Origin: Ruegeria arenilitoris | GTDB lineage: Bacteria > Pseudomonadota > Alphaproteobacteria > Rhodobacterales > Rhodobacteraceae | Assembly: GCF_013030985.1 (NCBI RefSeq) | Contig: NZ_WPYP01000013.1 | Coordinates: 1 to 64,000 of the forward strand | Reading direction: 5' to 3' | Length of the DNA: 64,000 nucleotides | Part shown: positions 17,282-26,575 of the stretch, in pieces | Layout: each line of letters starts with the position of its first letter | Position numbering within the stretch: the stretch's first letter is position 1 | Program-made: the position numbers and the translations under genes | Notes under the pieces: model-generated | Told to the model about the DNA's origin: nothing | The model's database searches: none | Seen by the model: only the letters and a program-made list of their open reading frames with translations

Positions 17282-18430
17282 ATGACAGACCAAACCTTGG
17301 AAACTCAGCAAAGACCAACCCGACAATGGCTCTGGATTGGACTTTCGCTGGCGCTGTTTGTCGCGATCGTCATGCTGCTGTTTGACACAGAAGATACAAT
17401 TGATGTTCAGGCAACAAACACCTCACGTCCGCCACCGACCGTCTCTGTCGTCAGCGTTGCCCCGGAAACCGTGCAGGCCCGGGTTTCGGCCTTTGCCGAA
17501 GTACGGCCTAGGTGGGATGCTGAGCTGCGATCTGCCGTGTCCGGGCGCATCACCGCAGTGCATTCTGCCGCTTTGGCTGGTGCGCAGGTGGAACAGGGCG
17601 ACCGGCTGTTTTCAATCGAAAATGCACCTTATCAAAGTGCCGTTGCTGCGGCCGAGATGGAGCTTGAGCAAGCGGAACTGGCGTTATTGCGCGCCCAGAA
17701 CAACGTAACCGTTGCGCAACGCCAGTTTGACCGGGATGAAACAGAACCGCCAAACGAACTGGCCGTGAACCTGCCACAATTGCGCATTGCCGAAAAAACC
17801 GTTGCGGCGGCTCAGGCACGCCTGAATGCGGCGCGAAATGAGCTGAAGGACGCAGAAGTTGTCGCCCCGTTTTCGGGCTATGTCACCCATCGCTTTGCCA
17901 GCCTCGGTCAGACGGTTAGCCCGGGCGATGTCCTGATACACCTCTCGGACAACCGGCAATTCGAACTGGTCGCCGAGTTCAGCCAGTCGGATTGGGCACT
18001 TTTGGACCATCCGATCTCTGGTGCCACAACTGATCTGACACAGCGCTCGGGCGGATCTTTGGGGCAAGCTCAAGTTCGGCGTGGAGGCGGGTTTCTGGAT
18101 CAAAACACGCGACAAGTGCGCGTTTTCTTGGACGTCACAAATCCCGATGAACGCATACTCGCCGGAGACTTCCTGCAGGTTCACATTCCTGGACGCCGGA
18201 TTCCAGACACCGTGACCCTACCGGAAAGCGCCCTGACTCGTGCGGGGTATTTTTGGTTTGTGGACGATGAGGACCACCTGCAGAGGCTCAGCGCGAATAT
18301 CCTGTTTCGCAGCGAAGGCGCGGTCACAATATTGGCCCCCGAAGGAACTGGCCCATGGCGCGTGGCCAGAACACCTCTGGCCTCGTTTCTGCCGGGTCAG
18401 CGGGTAACGCCGCAATCGGATGGGGGCTAA
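17282..18430 (+). CDS. RND efflux periplasmic adaptor (membrane fusion protein)
   Basis: The ATG at 17282 is chosen (382 residues); an upstream in-frame start at 17246 lacks a better site. A single N-terminal membrane anchor (WLWIGLSLALFVAIVMLLF, near residues 17-35) is followed by a lipoyl-like domain (SGRITAVHSAALAGAQVEQGDRLFSI), an alpha-hairpin (AEMELEQAELALLRAQNNV and beyond) and beta-barrel parts (VVAPFSGYVTHRFASLGQTV). It links the inner-membrane pump to an outer-membrane channel that is not in this window. The gene ends three bases before the pump gene and is divergent from TetR. Confidence 0.88.
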   Translation: MTDQTLETQQRPTRQWLWIGLSLALFVAIVMLLFDTEDTIDVQATNTSRPPPTVSVVSVAPETVQARVSAFAEVRPRWDAELRSAVSGRITAVHSAALAGAQVEQGDRLFSIENAPYQSAVAAAEMELEQAELALLRAQNNVTVAQRQFDRDETEPPNELAVNLPQLRIAEKTVAAAQARLNAARNELKDAEVVAPFSGYVTHRFASLGQTVSPGDVLIHLSDNRQFELVAEFSQSDWALLDHPISGATTDLTQRSGGSLGQAQVRRGGGFLDQNTRQVRVFLDVTNPDERILAGDFLQVHIPGRRIPDTVTLPESALTRAGYFWFVDDEDHLQRLSANILFRSEGAVTILAPEGTGPWRVARTPLASFLPGQRVTPQSDGG

Positions 18431-18433
18431 ACC

Positions 18434-21400
18434 ATGCACACGCTGACATCCTGGTTTATTCGCAATCCGGTCGCGGCCAACCTGATGATGGCTCTGATCC
18501 TGTTCCTCGGGGTGCAAACGCTGCTGAATATCAGGATCGAAGGATTCCCGCGCATTCCGGCGGAAAGCGTCACAATCGCGATCGAGTTTCCGGACGCCAC
18601 GGCCGAACAGGTCGATGAATTGGTGACCCAGAAAGTTGAGCAGGCGCTCGAAGGGTTGGAGGGCGTGCGAAGTGTGACCTCGCAATCCCAAAATGATCTA
18701 AGTGTAGTGACCGTCCGCCGCGCAGGTGGCCAGAAACTGCAAGCCGTTTTGGATCGTGTCCGTATTCGGATCGACGGGTTGACCGATTTGCCCGATACCG
18801 CGCGTCGACCCGTGATCGAAGCGTCGGGTTTCGATTTTCCGGCGCTGTATCTGAACCTGTTTGGCGACACAGACCCGGCCACATTGCAGAGCTTGGCGCA
18901 ACGCCTGAAGGAAGAGCTGCTGGCGCAACCGGAATTGTCCCGGCTGCAAATCTGGGGCTTGATCCCCCGGGAATTACGCATCGAAATCGACCCGGCATTG
19001 TTGCGCCATTATGGCCTGACCGTATCGGATGTAACGCGCGCCATCGAAGGTAACTCGCTGGCCTTTCAGGCAGGTCGTCTGCGGACCGAGGGCGGCACGA
19101 TCTATCTGCGAGCGGATAACAGGGCAAAATACGCGCCGGAATACGCGGCCCTGCCAATCATTGAACGTGACGACGGGTCCTTTGTGCCTTTGGGCGATAT
19201 TGCCAAAATCGAAGACGGGTTTCAGGACGGCGAGTACCTGTTCCGGCTGAACGGCAAACCAACCGTGGGGATGGAGGTTCTGGTCGGGCAGAAAGAGAAC
19301 CTGCTGGAAATCAGTGACGTTGTGCGCCGCACGCTGGATGAGTTCGGCCGCCAGCTACCGTCGCAGGTTCAGGTCGAAGTCTGGGGCGATAGTGCTGGCT
19401 ATATCTCGGACCGTCTGGCGCTGTTGCGGTCCAACGGTGTGCAGGGTTTGATCCTTGTGACCTTGATGCTGTCGGTGTTCCTGAACGTGCGGTTGGCCTT
19501 CTGGGTCGCCATGGGCATTCCCGTTTCGGTCATGGGGGCGATTGCGGTCTCTGGCTCGAAATGGGTGGATTACTCGCTGAATGATGTCACGACTTTTGGC
19601 CTAATCATCGCCTTGGGTATCCTGGTCGATGACGCCGTTGTGGTCGGTGAAAGCGTTTTTGAGGAACGTCGGAAGGGCAACGACCCGATCAGGGATACTG
19701 AACGAGGCGTGCATCGGGTCGCGGTTGCGACCGTCTTTGGCGTGCTGACCACAATCGCGGCCTTTTTCCCGATGCTGTTGATCGACAACCCGCTGGGCAA
19801 AGTGCTGGCCGGGTTTGCAGGCATCGTGATCCTGACGCTGATCTTCTCGCTCATCGAAAGCAAATTCATCCTGCCAGCCCACTTGGCGCAGGTCTCGATG
19901 GGGCAAGAGCGCCGCTATCTGCTGACCCGCCTGTGGGGCCGGGTACAGGATGCTGCGCAAGGCGGATTAAACTGGGTTCGGGATCGCATTTACCAGCCTC
20001 TGCTCGTTGCGGCGGTGCGACAGCGTTACGCCGTGCTGATCCTGTTCATTGCCGCTGCAACGCTGGGGCTTGGCCTGATGTACAAGGGCAAGGTCAGAAC
20101 AGTATTCTTCCCGGAAGTGCCCGGTCAGATCATCACGATGAATCTGGAAATGGACGCCCGCGCGCCCTTTGCGCTGACCCGCGCAAACGTGGATCGGACT
20201 GAAGCGGTCCTGAATGACCTGAACGCCGAACTTGCCGAAGACGCCGGTATGGCCACGCCGCCCATTCAGACGGTGTTCACCATCATCAACAGCGCAGGAA
20301 ATGCGCAAATATACGCTGAAATGATCCCAGTGATCGAGCGCCCTGATGTTCCGATCCTGACCGTCGTCCGCGAATGGCGTGACCGGGTTGGTTCGGTCGA
20401 AGGCGCAACCGAGCTGGAGTTCACCGGATCGGAAGCACTTGCCGGAGGGTTTCGCATCCGGTTGGCGTCAAAAGACGAAGACCTGCTGGAGCAAGCCAGC
20501 GCTGAGATGAAGGACTTTCTGTCGAATATCGAAGGCGTGGCGAATGTTCGGGATGGGTTGGCGGGCGGTCAGCCTGAACTGAAAATCCGCCTGCGCCCGG
20601 ACGCACGACACCTTGGTTTCAACGCCGAAGCCTTGGCCAGACAGATTGGCTATGGGTTTGGCGGGGCAGAGGTGACCAAGGTCAGGCGCGATGGGTCCGA
20701 AGTCCGCGTGGTCGTACAGAACGCGCGGGAAAACCGCGATACTCTGGCTGATCTGATGCAGACCCAGTTGCGCAGCGCATCCGGCGCCTGGGTGCCGCTT
20801 GAAACAGTTGCCGAAATCGAAGGCGCCTACACCTCTGGTACCATCGACCGCCGTGACGGAAAGCGTATGAACATCGTGGCCGCGTCCATCGATCGTGATC
20901 GTGTCGCCCCCGAGGAGGTTGGTCAGGCGGTGTTCGAGCAACTGGTCCCGAAACTCCGCGCCAAATATCCCAGCGTAACAGTCCTGCCTGCCGGTGAACT
21001 GGAAGAGATGGCCGATATCAGCGATGGCCTTAAACGTGCGCTGCTGCTGGCGGCTGTTTTGATCTATGTGCTGATGGCCGTGCCATTGAAAAGCTATTGG
21101 CAGCCTTTTGTCATTCTGGCCATTGTGCCTTTTGGCTTTATCGCGGCTGCCGTCGGGCATCTGATTATGGGTGTCTCTCTGTCGCTGTTTTCATTCTTCG
21201 GCATGCTGGCGCTGACCGGCGTGATCGTGAACGACAGTCTGGTCATGATCACCCGATACAATCAGGCGCGCGAGGAAGGTCAATCCGTGAACCTGGCGCT
21301 GAAGAGCGCAGGCATAGGGCGTTTCAAGGCGATCTTTCTGACCACCGCAACCACGGTGATTGGACTGTTGCCCTTGCTGACCGAAACCTCTGAGCAAGCG

Positions 21401-21562
21401 CAGTATCTGATCCCTGCGGCAATCTCTCTGACTTTTGGGGAACTCTTCGGCACCGCCCTGATGCTGCTGCTGGTGCCGGTGCTGATCGCCATCACCGAAG
21501 ATGTCCTTGCAGTTTTCAGGCCACCCCTTCCGCAGCCTTCTGAAGAAAGGACAAAGCCATGA
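18434..21562 (+). CDS. RND (AcrB/HAE1-like) inner-membrane efflux pump
   Basis: A 1042-residue pump of normal RND length. The first membrane helix begins near residue 9, large periplasmic loops span about 35-330 and 560-860, and helix clusters lie at about 335-545 and 870-1025. The proton-relay Asp pair is visible in GILVDDAVVVGESVFEE (about residues 397-413). It exports drugs, detergents or metabolites using the proton gradient. It overlaps the following DUF2141 gene by four bases (ATGA). The substrate cannot be predicted. Confidence 0.92.
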   Translation: MHTLTSWFIRNPVAANLMMALILFLGVQTLLNIRIEGFPRIPAESVTIAIEFPDATAEQVDELVTQKVEQALEGLEGVRSVTSQSQNDLSVVTVRRAGGQKLQAVLDRVRIRIDGLTDLPDTARRPVIEASGFDFPALYLNLFGDTDPATLQSLAQRLKEELLAQPELSRLQIWGLIPRELRIEIDPALLRHYGLTVSDVTRAIEGNSLAFQAGRLRTEGGTIYLRADNRAKYAPEYAALPIIERDDGSFVPLGDIAKIEDGFQDGEYLFRLNGKPTVGMEVLVGQKENLLEISDVVRRTLDEFGRQLPSQVQVEVWGDSAGYISDRLALLRSNGVQGLILVTLMLSVFLNVRLAFWVAMGIPVSVMGAIAVSGSKWVDYSLNDVTTFGLIIALGILVDDAVVVGESVFEERRKGNDPIRDTERGVHRVAVATVFGVLTTIAAFFPMLLIDNPLGKVLAGFAGIVILTLIFSLIESKFILPAHLAQVSMGQERRYLLTRLWGRVQDAAQGGLNWVRDRIYQPLLVAAVRQRYAVLILFIAAATLGLGLMYKGKVRTVFFPEVPGQIITMNLEMDARAPFALTRANVDRTEAVLNDLNAELAEDAGMATPPIQTVFTIINSAGNAQIYAEMIPVIERPDVPILTVVREWRDRVGSVEGATELEFTGSEALAGGFRIRLASKDEDLLEQASAEMKDFLSNIEGVANVRDGLAGGQPELKIRLRPDARHLGFNAEALARQIGYGFGGAEVTKVRRDGSEVRVVVQNARENRDTLADLMQTQLRSASGAWVPLETVAEIEGAYTSGTIDRRDGKRMNIVAASIDRDRVAPEEVGQAVFEQLVPKLRAKYPSVTVLPAGELEEMADISDGLKRALLLAAVLIYVLMAVPLKSYWQPFVILAIVPFGFIAAAVGHLIMGVSLSLFSFFGMLALTGVIVNDSLVMITRYNQAREEGQSVNLALKSAGIGRFKAIFLTTATTVIGLLPLLTETSEQAQYLIPAAISLTFGELFGTALMLLLVPVLIAITEDVLAVFRPPLPQPSEERTKP

Positions 21563-21981
21563 CAAAGAACCTTCTGCCCTCTGCATTCGCCGTGATGGCG
21601 CTGCTGGCGACGCCTGCCGCTGCTGATGGTCTGAATGTAACCGTGGATGGCATCCGCAACGCCAAAGGAAACATCGTGATCCTTGTGTTTGATGACGCGC
21701 GCGCCTTTGACAGTTTGGACGTCTGGAGCGCGATTGGCTACGCCCAGATTCCGTCCCGCAAAGGCAGTGTCAGTCATGCGTTCGCTAACCTGAATGCAGG
21801 CCCATATGCTGTGCTGTTGTTTCATGATGGAAACAAGGACGAAAATTTGAACATGACCGCGACGAAACTGTTGGAGGGTCTGGGATCAACAGGTGCCCCA
21901 AACCCCGAGGACGAGCCTGATTTCAAGGCCGCCTCGGTCTGGCCCGGCGATGTCCGTGTTCGCATTCACTATGATCAGTAG
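21559..21981 (+). CDS. DUF2141 periplasmic protein
   Basis: A 140-residue protein with a signal peptide (MTKNLLPSAFAVMALLATPA, cleaved near AAADG). The mature part follows DUF2141: LNVTVDGIRNAKGNIVILVFDD, FANLNAGPYAVLLFHDGNKDENLN and a C-terminal VRVRIHYDQ. DUF2141 proteins are small beta-rich periplasmic proteins of unknown function. The four-base overlap with the RND gene implies translational coupling, so it may assist or respond to the pump. Confidence 0.82.
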   Translation: MTKNLLPSAFAVMALLATPAAADGLNVTVDGIRNAKGNIVILVFDDARAFDSLDVWSAIGYAQIPSRKGSVSHAFANLNAGPYAVLLFHDGNKDENLNMTATKLLEGLGSTGAPNPEDEPDFKAASVWPGDVRVRIHYDQ

Positions 21982-21987
21982 TGCGCC

Positions 21988-22836
21988 ATGCTGACAGATC
22001 GAATACTGACAATCGGCACGCTTCTGAGTGTGTTTCGTTGGCGCGTAGGGCTTACCTGGTTTCTGATCCTGGCGGAAACGGCGCTAACTGTGTTGGTCCC
22101 GCTTTTCATAGGCTTCGCTATCGATGGATTGCTGAGCGGAAAGTTTCAGCCCTTTGTGCATTTAGGCACTCTCATGGTCGCCCTTACGTTGATCGGCGTG
22201 ATCCGGCGGATTTACGACACGCGTGTGTACGGAACGATCCGTGTCGAACTGGGCAAGGCGATTGCTGCGCGGTTTTCGAACCTGCCAATTTCATCGCTGA
22301 ACGCCCGGATCGGAATGGGGCGTGAACTGGCCGACTTCCTGGAGGAGATCCTGCCTTCGGCAATCTCAGGGATCGTGCAATTCGTCGTGTCAGCAATCTT
22401 GTTGTTTTACTTCTCGCCGGCTCTGGCTCTGTCAGCCTGCGGGGTTCTTGTCGGAATGATGTCCGTCTACGCTCTGTTTCATTCGACATTTTGGCAATGG
22501 AACCGTGCGCTGAATGAGCAAATGGAGCATCAGGTCAACGTTCTGGAGCAACGCCGCGAACGTCCGGTTCTTGTCCACTTGGAAAAACTGCGTCGGTCCG
22601 AAGTAAAGCTCTCGGATACCGAAGCCATACTGTACGGCGTGATCTTCGCTCTGCTGATAGGTTTGATCCTGTTCAACCTGTGGTTCGCGACGCAAAACCT
22701 GGATGCGACACCTGGAATGATCTTTTCGATTGTCAGCTATTCGTGGGAGTTTGCTGAAGCGGCGCTTACCTTGCCGGTAACCTTGCAGTCCTGGTCACGA
22801 CTGTCCGAAATCACGACCCGATTGCAGAGCGATTGA
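21988..22836 (+). CDS. ABC six-helix transmembrane domain protein without ATPase domain
   Basis: A 282-residue membrane protein with six hydrophobic segments arranged as in the membrane half of ABC exporters (first helices near residues 20-60, last pair near 215-275). No Walker A or signature motif exists: the frame stops where a nucleotide-binding domain would begin (RLSEITTRLQSD), and the following 220 bases do not encode one. Such ATPase-less six-helix proteins occur beside efflux and regulatory genes. It starts six bases after DUF2141, so it belongs to the RND operon. Its role is unknown; the gene looks intact rather than truncated. Confidence 0.72.
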   Translation: MLTDRILTIGTLLSVFRWRVGLTWFLILAETALTVLVPLFIGFAIDGLLSGKFQPFVHLGTLMVALTLIGVIRRIYDTRVYGTIRVELGKAIAARFSNLPISSLNARIGMGRELADFLEEILPSAISGIVQFVVSAILLFYFSPALALSACGVLVGMMSVYALFHSTFWQWNRALNEQMEHQVNVLEQRRERPVLVHLEKLRRSEVKLSDTEAILYGVIFALLIGLILFNLWFATQNLDATPGMIFSIVSYSWEFAEAALTLPVTLQSWSRLSEITTRLQSD

Positions 22837-23055
22837 CCGGAATGCCGAACCATTCATTGAGTGGAACGGGATTTGTAATCAAGTATAGGCGGCCCATAGC
22901 CAACATCCAACACAGTCCTCGTATGCTGCGCTTGCCGCCCGCATTTCAGACATTCGCCGCGGCTGCAAATTGTTTACGGTCGCGAACTCACGGATAGCGC
23001 AACAAAGCTATTGCTCAAAAATGGGCTTTCATAGTCGGTTGCTGAGCAAAATAGG

Positions 23056-24807
23056 TCATTCCGGCAACCCGGCCTTTCGCAAACCTTGCAGATAGTGTTC
23101 GAGCGCTGGGGCGTGTGTGTAGAGATGGCACCGCCGGACCATTGAAACGGAAAAGTCAGGTCGGTGGGCTGAACACTCGGTGATTAATCGCGCAGCTTCC
23201 TCAGTTTTGCCTGAGTAGCCCAGGCCGGCGAGAACGACAGAGTAGCGGGACCACTGAAATCCTTGTTGTTGAAGCGCTCTCCTTCCCCATTCAATCGCCA
23301 GCCTGTAGTCGCGTTTCAGCAAGTGGGCCTCTGCCAACCTCACCATATATGATCCCATATGCTGGTCGCGGGGGCTGAGGCGAATGGCATCTTCCAAATG
23401 TGGAATAGCCTGATCGGCATTTCCCAAAAACACTGCGGCAGCGCCGAGACCGTAATGAGCCCAAGCAAGACTGGGATTGAGTTCAATGGCCAGCTTGAGG
23501 TCCGGAATAGCATTTTCGTGTTCGCGACCAACGATCCGGGCCTTTCCCATAGCGCAGTGCGCGGCGGCGTCATCGGGATCCAGTTCTACCGCCATCCGGG
23601 CCGCTTGCAGTGCACGTTCGCAATTCTCTGCGGGGGAATCCGCCAGACCAAGCACCACTTCATAGTAGTAAGCATCCACCAAACCGGAAAATGCCGGCGA
23701 CAGGTTGGGATCTTGTGAAAGAGCTGCCTCAAACCGCGAACGCGCCTCCATCAGGTCTTCTTTGGTCCGCTTGTAAAGATGCCACATGCCGCGTTGATAG
23801 ACATCCCATGCGTTCAGGTTACCGGACTTCTTGGATGTCGCCCGTTGCTGTTCTGCTTTGTCCAATTCTGGCGCAATGGCCCCTACAATGGCGGCGGTTA
23901 CTTCATCCTGGACTGCAAAAATATCCTCAAGGACGCGGTCATAGCGCTCGGCCCAGATTTGCTTTCCAGATGCCGCATCGATCAATTGAGCAGCAATCCG
24001 GACCCGGTTTCCTCCTTTGCGAACACTTCCATCGAGCACATAGCGTACCCCGAGTTGTCCGCCGATTTTCTTCAGGTCTGTCGCTTCATCTTTGTAAGCG
24101 AAACTTGAGTTGCGGGCGATGACCATCAGCCATCGGTTACGGGACAGTGCGGAAATGATGTCTTCCGACACACCGTCGGCGAAATACTCCTGATCAGTTT
24201 CACCGCTCAGGTTGTGGAAGGGCAGAACGGCGATGGAGGGTTTCTTCGTAGCCGCAATCGGCGTTGGCGAAACATCCCCTGGTGGATCGGCACCGCTCAA
24301 CGCTATGCTATAAGCGCGAATGGGTTGATCTACATTTTTGAGTTCGAGTTTGCCTAAGTCCTTGAACTCGGCATTGATTTTTCCGTTGGCCTGACGATAG
24401 GCGTCTTCGGACAGGCAGATACCGTCTGGATCAGCCTGGGCTTCAAGTCGAGCGGCTATGTTAACGCCGTCTCCCAAAAGGTCTTCACCGTCCACAATGA
24501 CGTCGCCAAGGTTAAGCCCGATGCGAAAACTAAGACGTCTGTGTTCTTCACCTGGTCTCCTTTCCTGAATTAGGACCTTTTGCCATTGGATCGCACAGTC
24601 GATGGCGTCGACGATGCTGGCGAACTCCACCAACATCCCATCACCGACAAGCTTGAAAATTCGACCATGGTATTGGGAAATAAGTGGTTCGATAACTTCG
24701 CTGCGAACAGCGTTCAAACACTCGAGAGTGCTGGCTTCATCCTGCCCCATAAGGCGCGTGTAGCCGACCACATCGGCAACTAGAATGGCGGCAAGTCGGC
24801 GTTCCAA
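23056..24807 (-). CDS. Class III adenylate/guanylate cyclase with TPR domain
   Basis: A 583-residue protein. Residues 1-165 form a class III cyclase catalytic domain: metal Asp residues in ILVADVVGYTRLM and LVGDGMLVEF, a purine-selecting Lys in GRIFKLVGD, an Asp in NLGDVIVDGEDLLGDG, and the transition-state Asn and Arg in GVNIAARLEAQ. All essential residues appear present. A TolB-like segment (PSIAVLPFHNLSGETDQEYFADGVSEDI, about 190-290) and TPR repeats (about 335-560) follow. There is no membrane segment. It probably makes cAMP in response to an interaction sensed by the TPR part. Transcribed alone. Confidence 0.88.
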   Translation of the reverse strand: MERRLAAILVADVVGYTRLMGQDEASTLECLNAVRSEVIEPLISQYHGRIFKLVGDGMLVEFASIVDAIDCAIQWQKVLIQERRPGEEHRRLSFRIGLNLGDVIVDGEDLLGDGVNIAARLEAQADPDGICLSEDAYRQANGKINAEFKDLGKLELKNVDQPIRAYSIALSGADPPGDVSPTPIAATKKPSIAVLPFHNLSGETDQEYFADGVSEDIISALSRNRWLMVIARNSSFAYKDEATDLKKIGGQLGVRYVLDGSVRKGGNRVRIAAQLIDAASGKQIWAERYDRVLEDIFAVQDEVTAAIVGAIAPELDKAEQQRATSKKSGNLNAWDVYQRGMWHLYKRTKEDLMEARSRFEAALSQDPNLSPAFSGLVDAYYYEVVLGLADSPAENCERALQAARMAVELDPDDAAAHCAMGKARIVGREHENAIPDLKLAIELNPSLAWAHYGLGAAAVFLGNADQAIPHLEDAIRLSPRDQHMGSYMVRLAEAHLLKRDYRLAIEWGRRALQQQGFQWSRYSVVLAGLGYSGKTEEAARLITECSAHRPDFSVSMVRRCHLYTHAPALEHYLQGLRKAGLPE

Positions 24808-24975
24808 GACGACCTCCTATCGCCACCAGATTACCGCTGGAAGTGACGAGAATCCAACTCAATTGAAATCCGGGCACAAAGCGGGTTTCTATTCGCAGAA
24901 TACTCCGGATGTTTAGCCACGCCCCACTTCAGACTGACACAACTGTGTCACCGAGTTTGTCATCATTTTGAATTT

Positions 24976-25007
24976 GGGGCGTGCTCTGGACTTGTTGAGC
25001 ACGCCCC
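24976..25007. terminator. Strong hairpin, possible terminator
   Basis: An 11-base perfect stem, GGGGCGTGCTC (24976-24986) and GAGCACGCCCC (24997-25007), with a ten-base loop. It lies between the end of the DUF1127 gene (25058) and the start of the cyclase gene (24807), both on the minus strand. There is no clear U-run on either side, so it could act as a terminator or as an mRNA-end stabiliser. Confidence 0.55.
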
Positions 25008-25057
25008 GAAGATCCTAGGCCAGAGGTTCTTTGGCACCTTTCTTGGCGCGTACAGCC

Positions 25058-25315
25058 TTATACCCTCCAAAATGCGTCACGCCCGTAACGCAGGACGTCG
25101 ATGTGCTGATCCGGCTCAAGGCCGATGTCTTTCAACAGGCGTTTGTCAAACTGCGAGACATGTCGAATATCGCGGCGAATGCGGTGTTCGCGGATTACGG
25201 CACTGCCCAGGCGGGAAAACAGACTGTACAGTTTCTTAACCGGCGAGCTTGCTCTTCCCTCAGGTCGAAACAACACGCCCTGCGGTTGGGAAATAGAACT
25301 ACGATCTATTGTCAT
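25058..25315 (-). CDS. Small DUF1127 protein
   Basis: The ATG at 25315 gives 85 residues; the longer frame to 25504 is not needed. The C-terminal half, SAVIREHRIRRDIRHVSQFD followed by KRLLKDIGLEPDQHI, is the DUF1127 motif (an Arg-rich segment, then DxRLLxDIGL). Proteins of this kind are common in Alphaproteobacteria; some affect phosphate, carbon or RNA metabolism through their Arg-rich part. The N-terminal half is low in recognisable features. Followed by a strong hairpin. Confidence 0.75.
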   Translation of the reverse strand: MTIDRSSISQPQGVLFRPEGRASSPVKKLYSLFSRLGSAVIREHRIRRDIRHVSQFDKRLLKDIGLEPDQHIDVLRYGRDAFWRV

Positions 25316-25451
25316 TTTGGTCTCCTGAATTTGGTACGTTTGCGCCAATTTCGCCCGGACCACTGTGCTGTCGACTTCTGCCAGATCATCGCAATTCAGC
25401 GAGGGACAACTGGCCACAGCGGCCCGGGATTTGTGTGATCCGAAACGCCGG

Positions 25452-26408
25452 TCAGACGGTTTCGGTCGTAGGTTGCCGGGCTGCTTTGCAAACATGCTCG
25501 ACATGACGGTGGTCGGTGCCGCAGCACCCGCCGATAACGGTCAGATTGGGCAGAATCTTTGCGAGTTCCTGATGGAGCTCACCGAATTCCCGCGGATTTC
25601 CGTCATCCAGTTCATCCGCAGCATCAAGCTCGGCATGTGAAAGGCGCGACGCATTGGCCCGCAAACCCATGATACGGTTTGTCCAGTCGCCGCCCTGCTC
25701 AAGAACCGAGCGGAAATGGTCAGGATGCGCGCAATTGATCATGAAATAGGCCGCGGCGCTCTGAGTGGCGGCGTCGACCTGTTCAATGGCAGCGCGCAGC
25801 CCCTGACCCGAAGGCAGGCGGCCATCGGTTTCGACGGTGAATGAGATCACCACGGGAATGCCGGCCGCCTGTGCGGCGCGTACGATGCCAATGGCTTCGT
25901 CAGCGTATGTCATCGTTATGGCCGAAACCATGTCTGCGCCCATCTCGGCGAACCATTCCACTTGCGTCCGATGGTAGGTTTCAGCTTCGGAATCGCCCAG
26001 GATCTCGGTCGGGGCGTAGCCGTCGCTGTGCGGCCCGATCACCCCATTGATCACAAAGGGGGATTCCGGTTTCTCATGTTCTTCACGCATCTTTACAAGC
26101 GTGGCGATGACCTCGCGATGAACCTCCTTGAGCTGATCGTGGTCCACGCCCAGTTCGGCAGCCCACCGGGGGCTGGCGCGCCATGTCGGTGTATCCATGA
26201 CAAAGCCGCGACGGTTATTTACCGCCAGTTGTGCAAACCCGCGCATGTACCGGTCGATAGCGTCAATGCCGACCTGGCTGTCCAGTGCTTTGAACGCTGC
26301 AAAGAGCGGCAGATCGATCCCGTCGTGAAAGACCAGGGTAGTTTCCAGCCCGCCATCGGCCAGCATCTGGGTGCCGTTCAACTGGGGCAGAGCGTTTCGA
26401 TATTTCAT
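25452..26408 (-). CDS. Homocysteine S-methyltransferase-like protein
   Basis: The ATG at 26408 (318 residues) is preferred over the one at 26414 because AGGAGG abuts the latter but lies six bases before the former. The zinc-binding cysteines of the pterin-/betaine-type methyltransferase barrel are visible: NCAHP (about residue 226) and GGCCGTD (about residue 300). The opening MLADGGLETTLVFHDGIDLP is family-typical. These enzymes move a methyl group, often from S-methylmethionine or a betaine, to homocysteine or a related thiol. It lies upstream of DUF1127 on the same strand, 136 bases away. The true methyl donor is unknown. Confidence 0.85.
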   Translation of the reverse strand: MKYRNALPQLNGTQMLADGGLETTLVFHDGIDLPLFAAFKALDSQVGIDAIDRYMRGFAQLAVNNRRGFVMDTPTWRASPRWAAELGVDHDQLKEVHREVIATLVKMREEHEKPESPFVINGVIGPHSDGYAPTEILGDSEAETYHRTQVEWFAEMGADMVSAITMTYADEAIGIVRAAQAAGIPVVISFTVETDGRLPSGQGLRAAIEQVDAATQSAAAYFMINCAHPDHFRSVLEQGGDWTNRIMGLRANASRLSHAELDAADELDDGNPREFGELHQELAKILPNLTVIGGCCGTDHRHVEHVCKAARQPTTETV

Positions 26409-26575
26409 TGCCATCCTCCTGTTTCTGGGCCCCTTTGCGGGCCGCTTAGGATGAAACGGGAATAGCAGCGCCTCGGTTTTGAACCTCGAGCCGCATCTGA
26501 GCTTTTCCTGAGAAAGTATGAGGGTTAGGCTTGAGGCAAACGGGAATTGTTCGAAACGCGACCGGTTTTTGGGAA

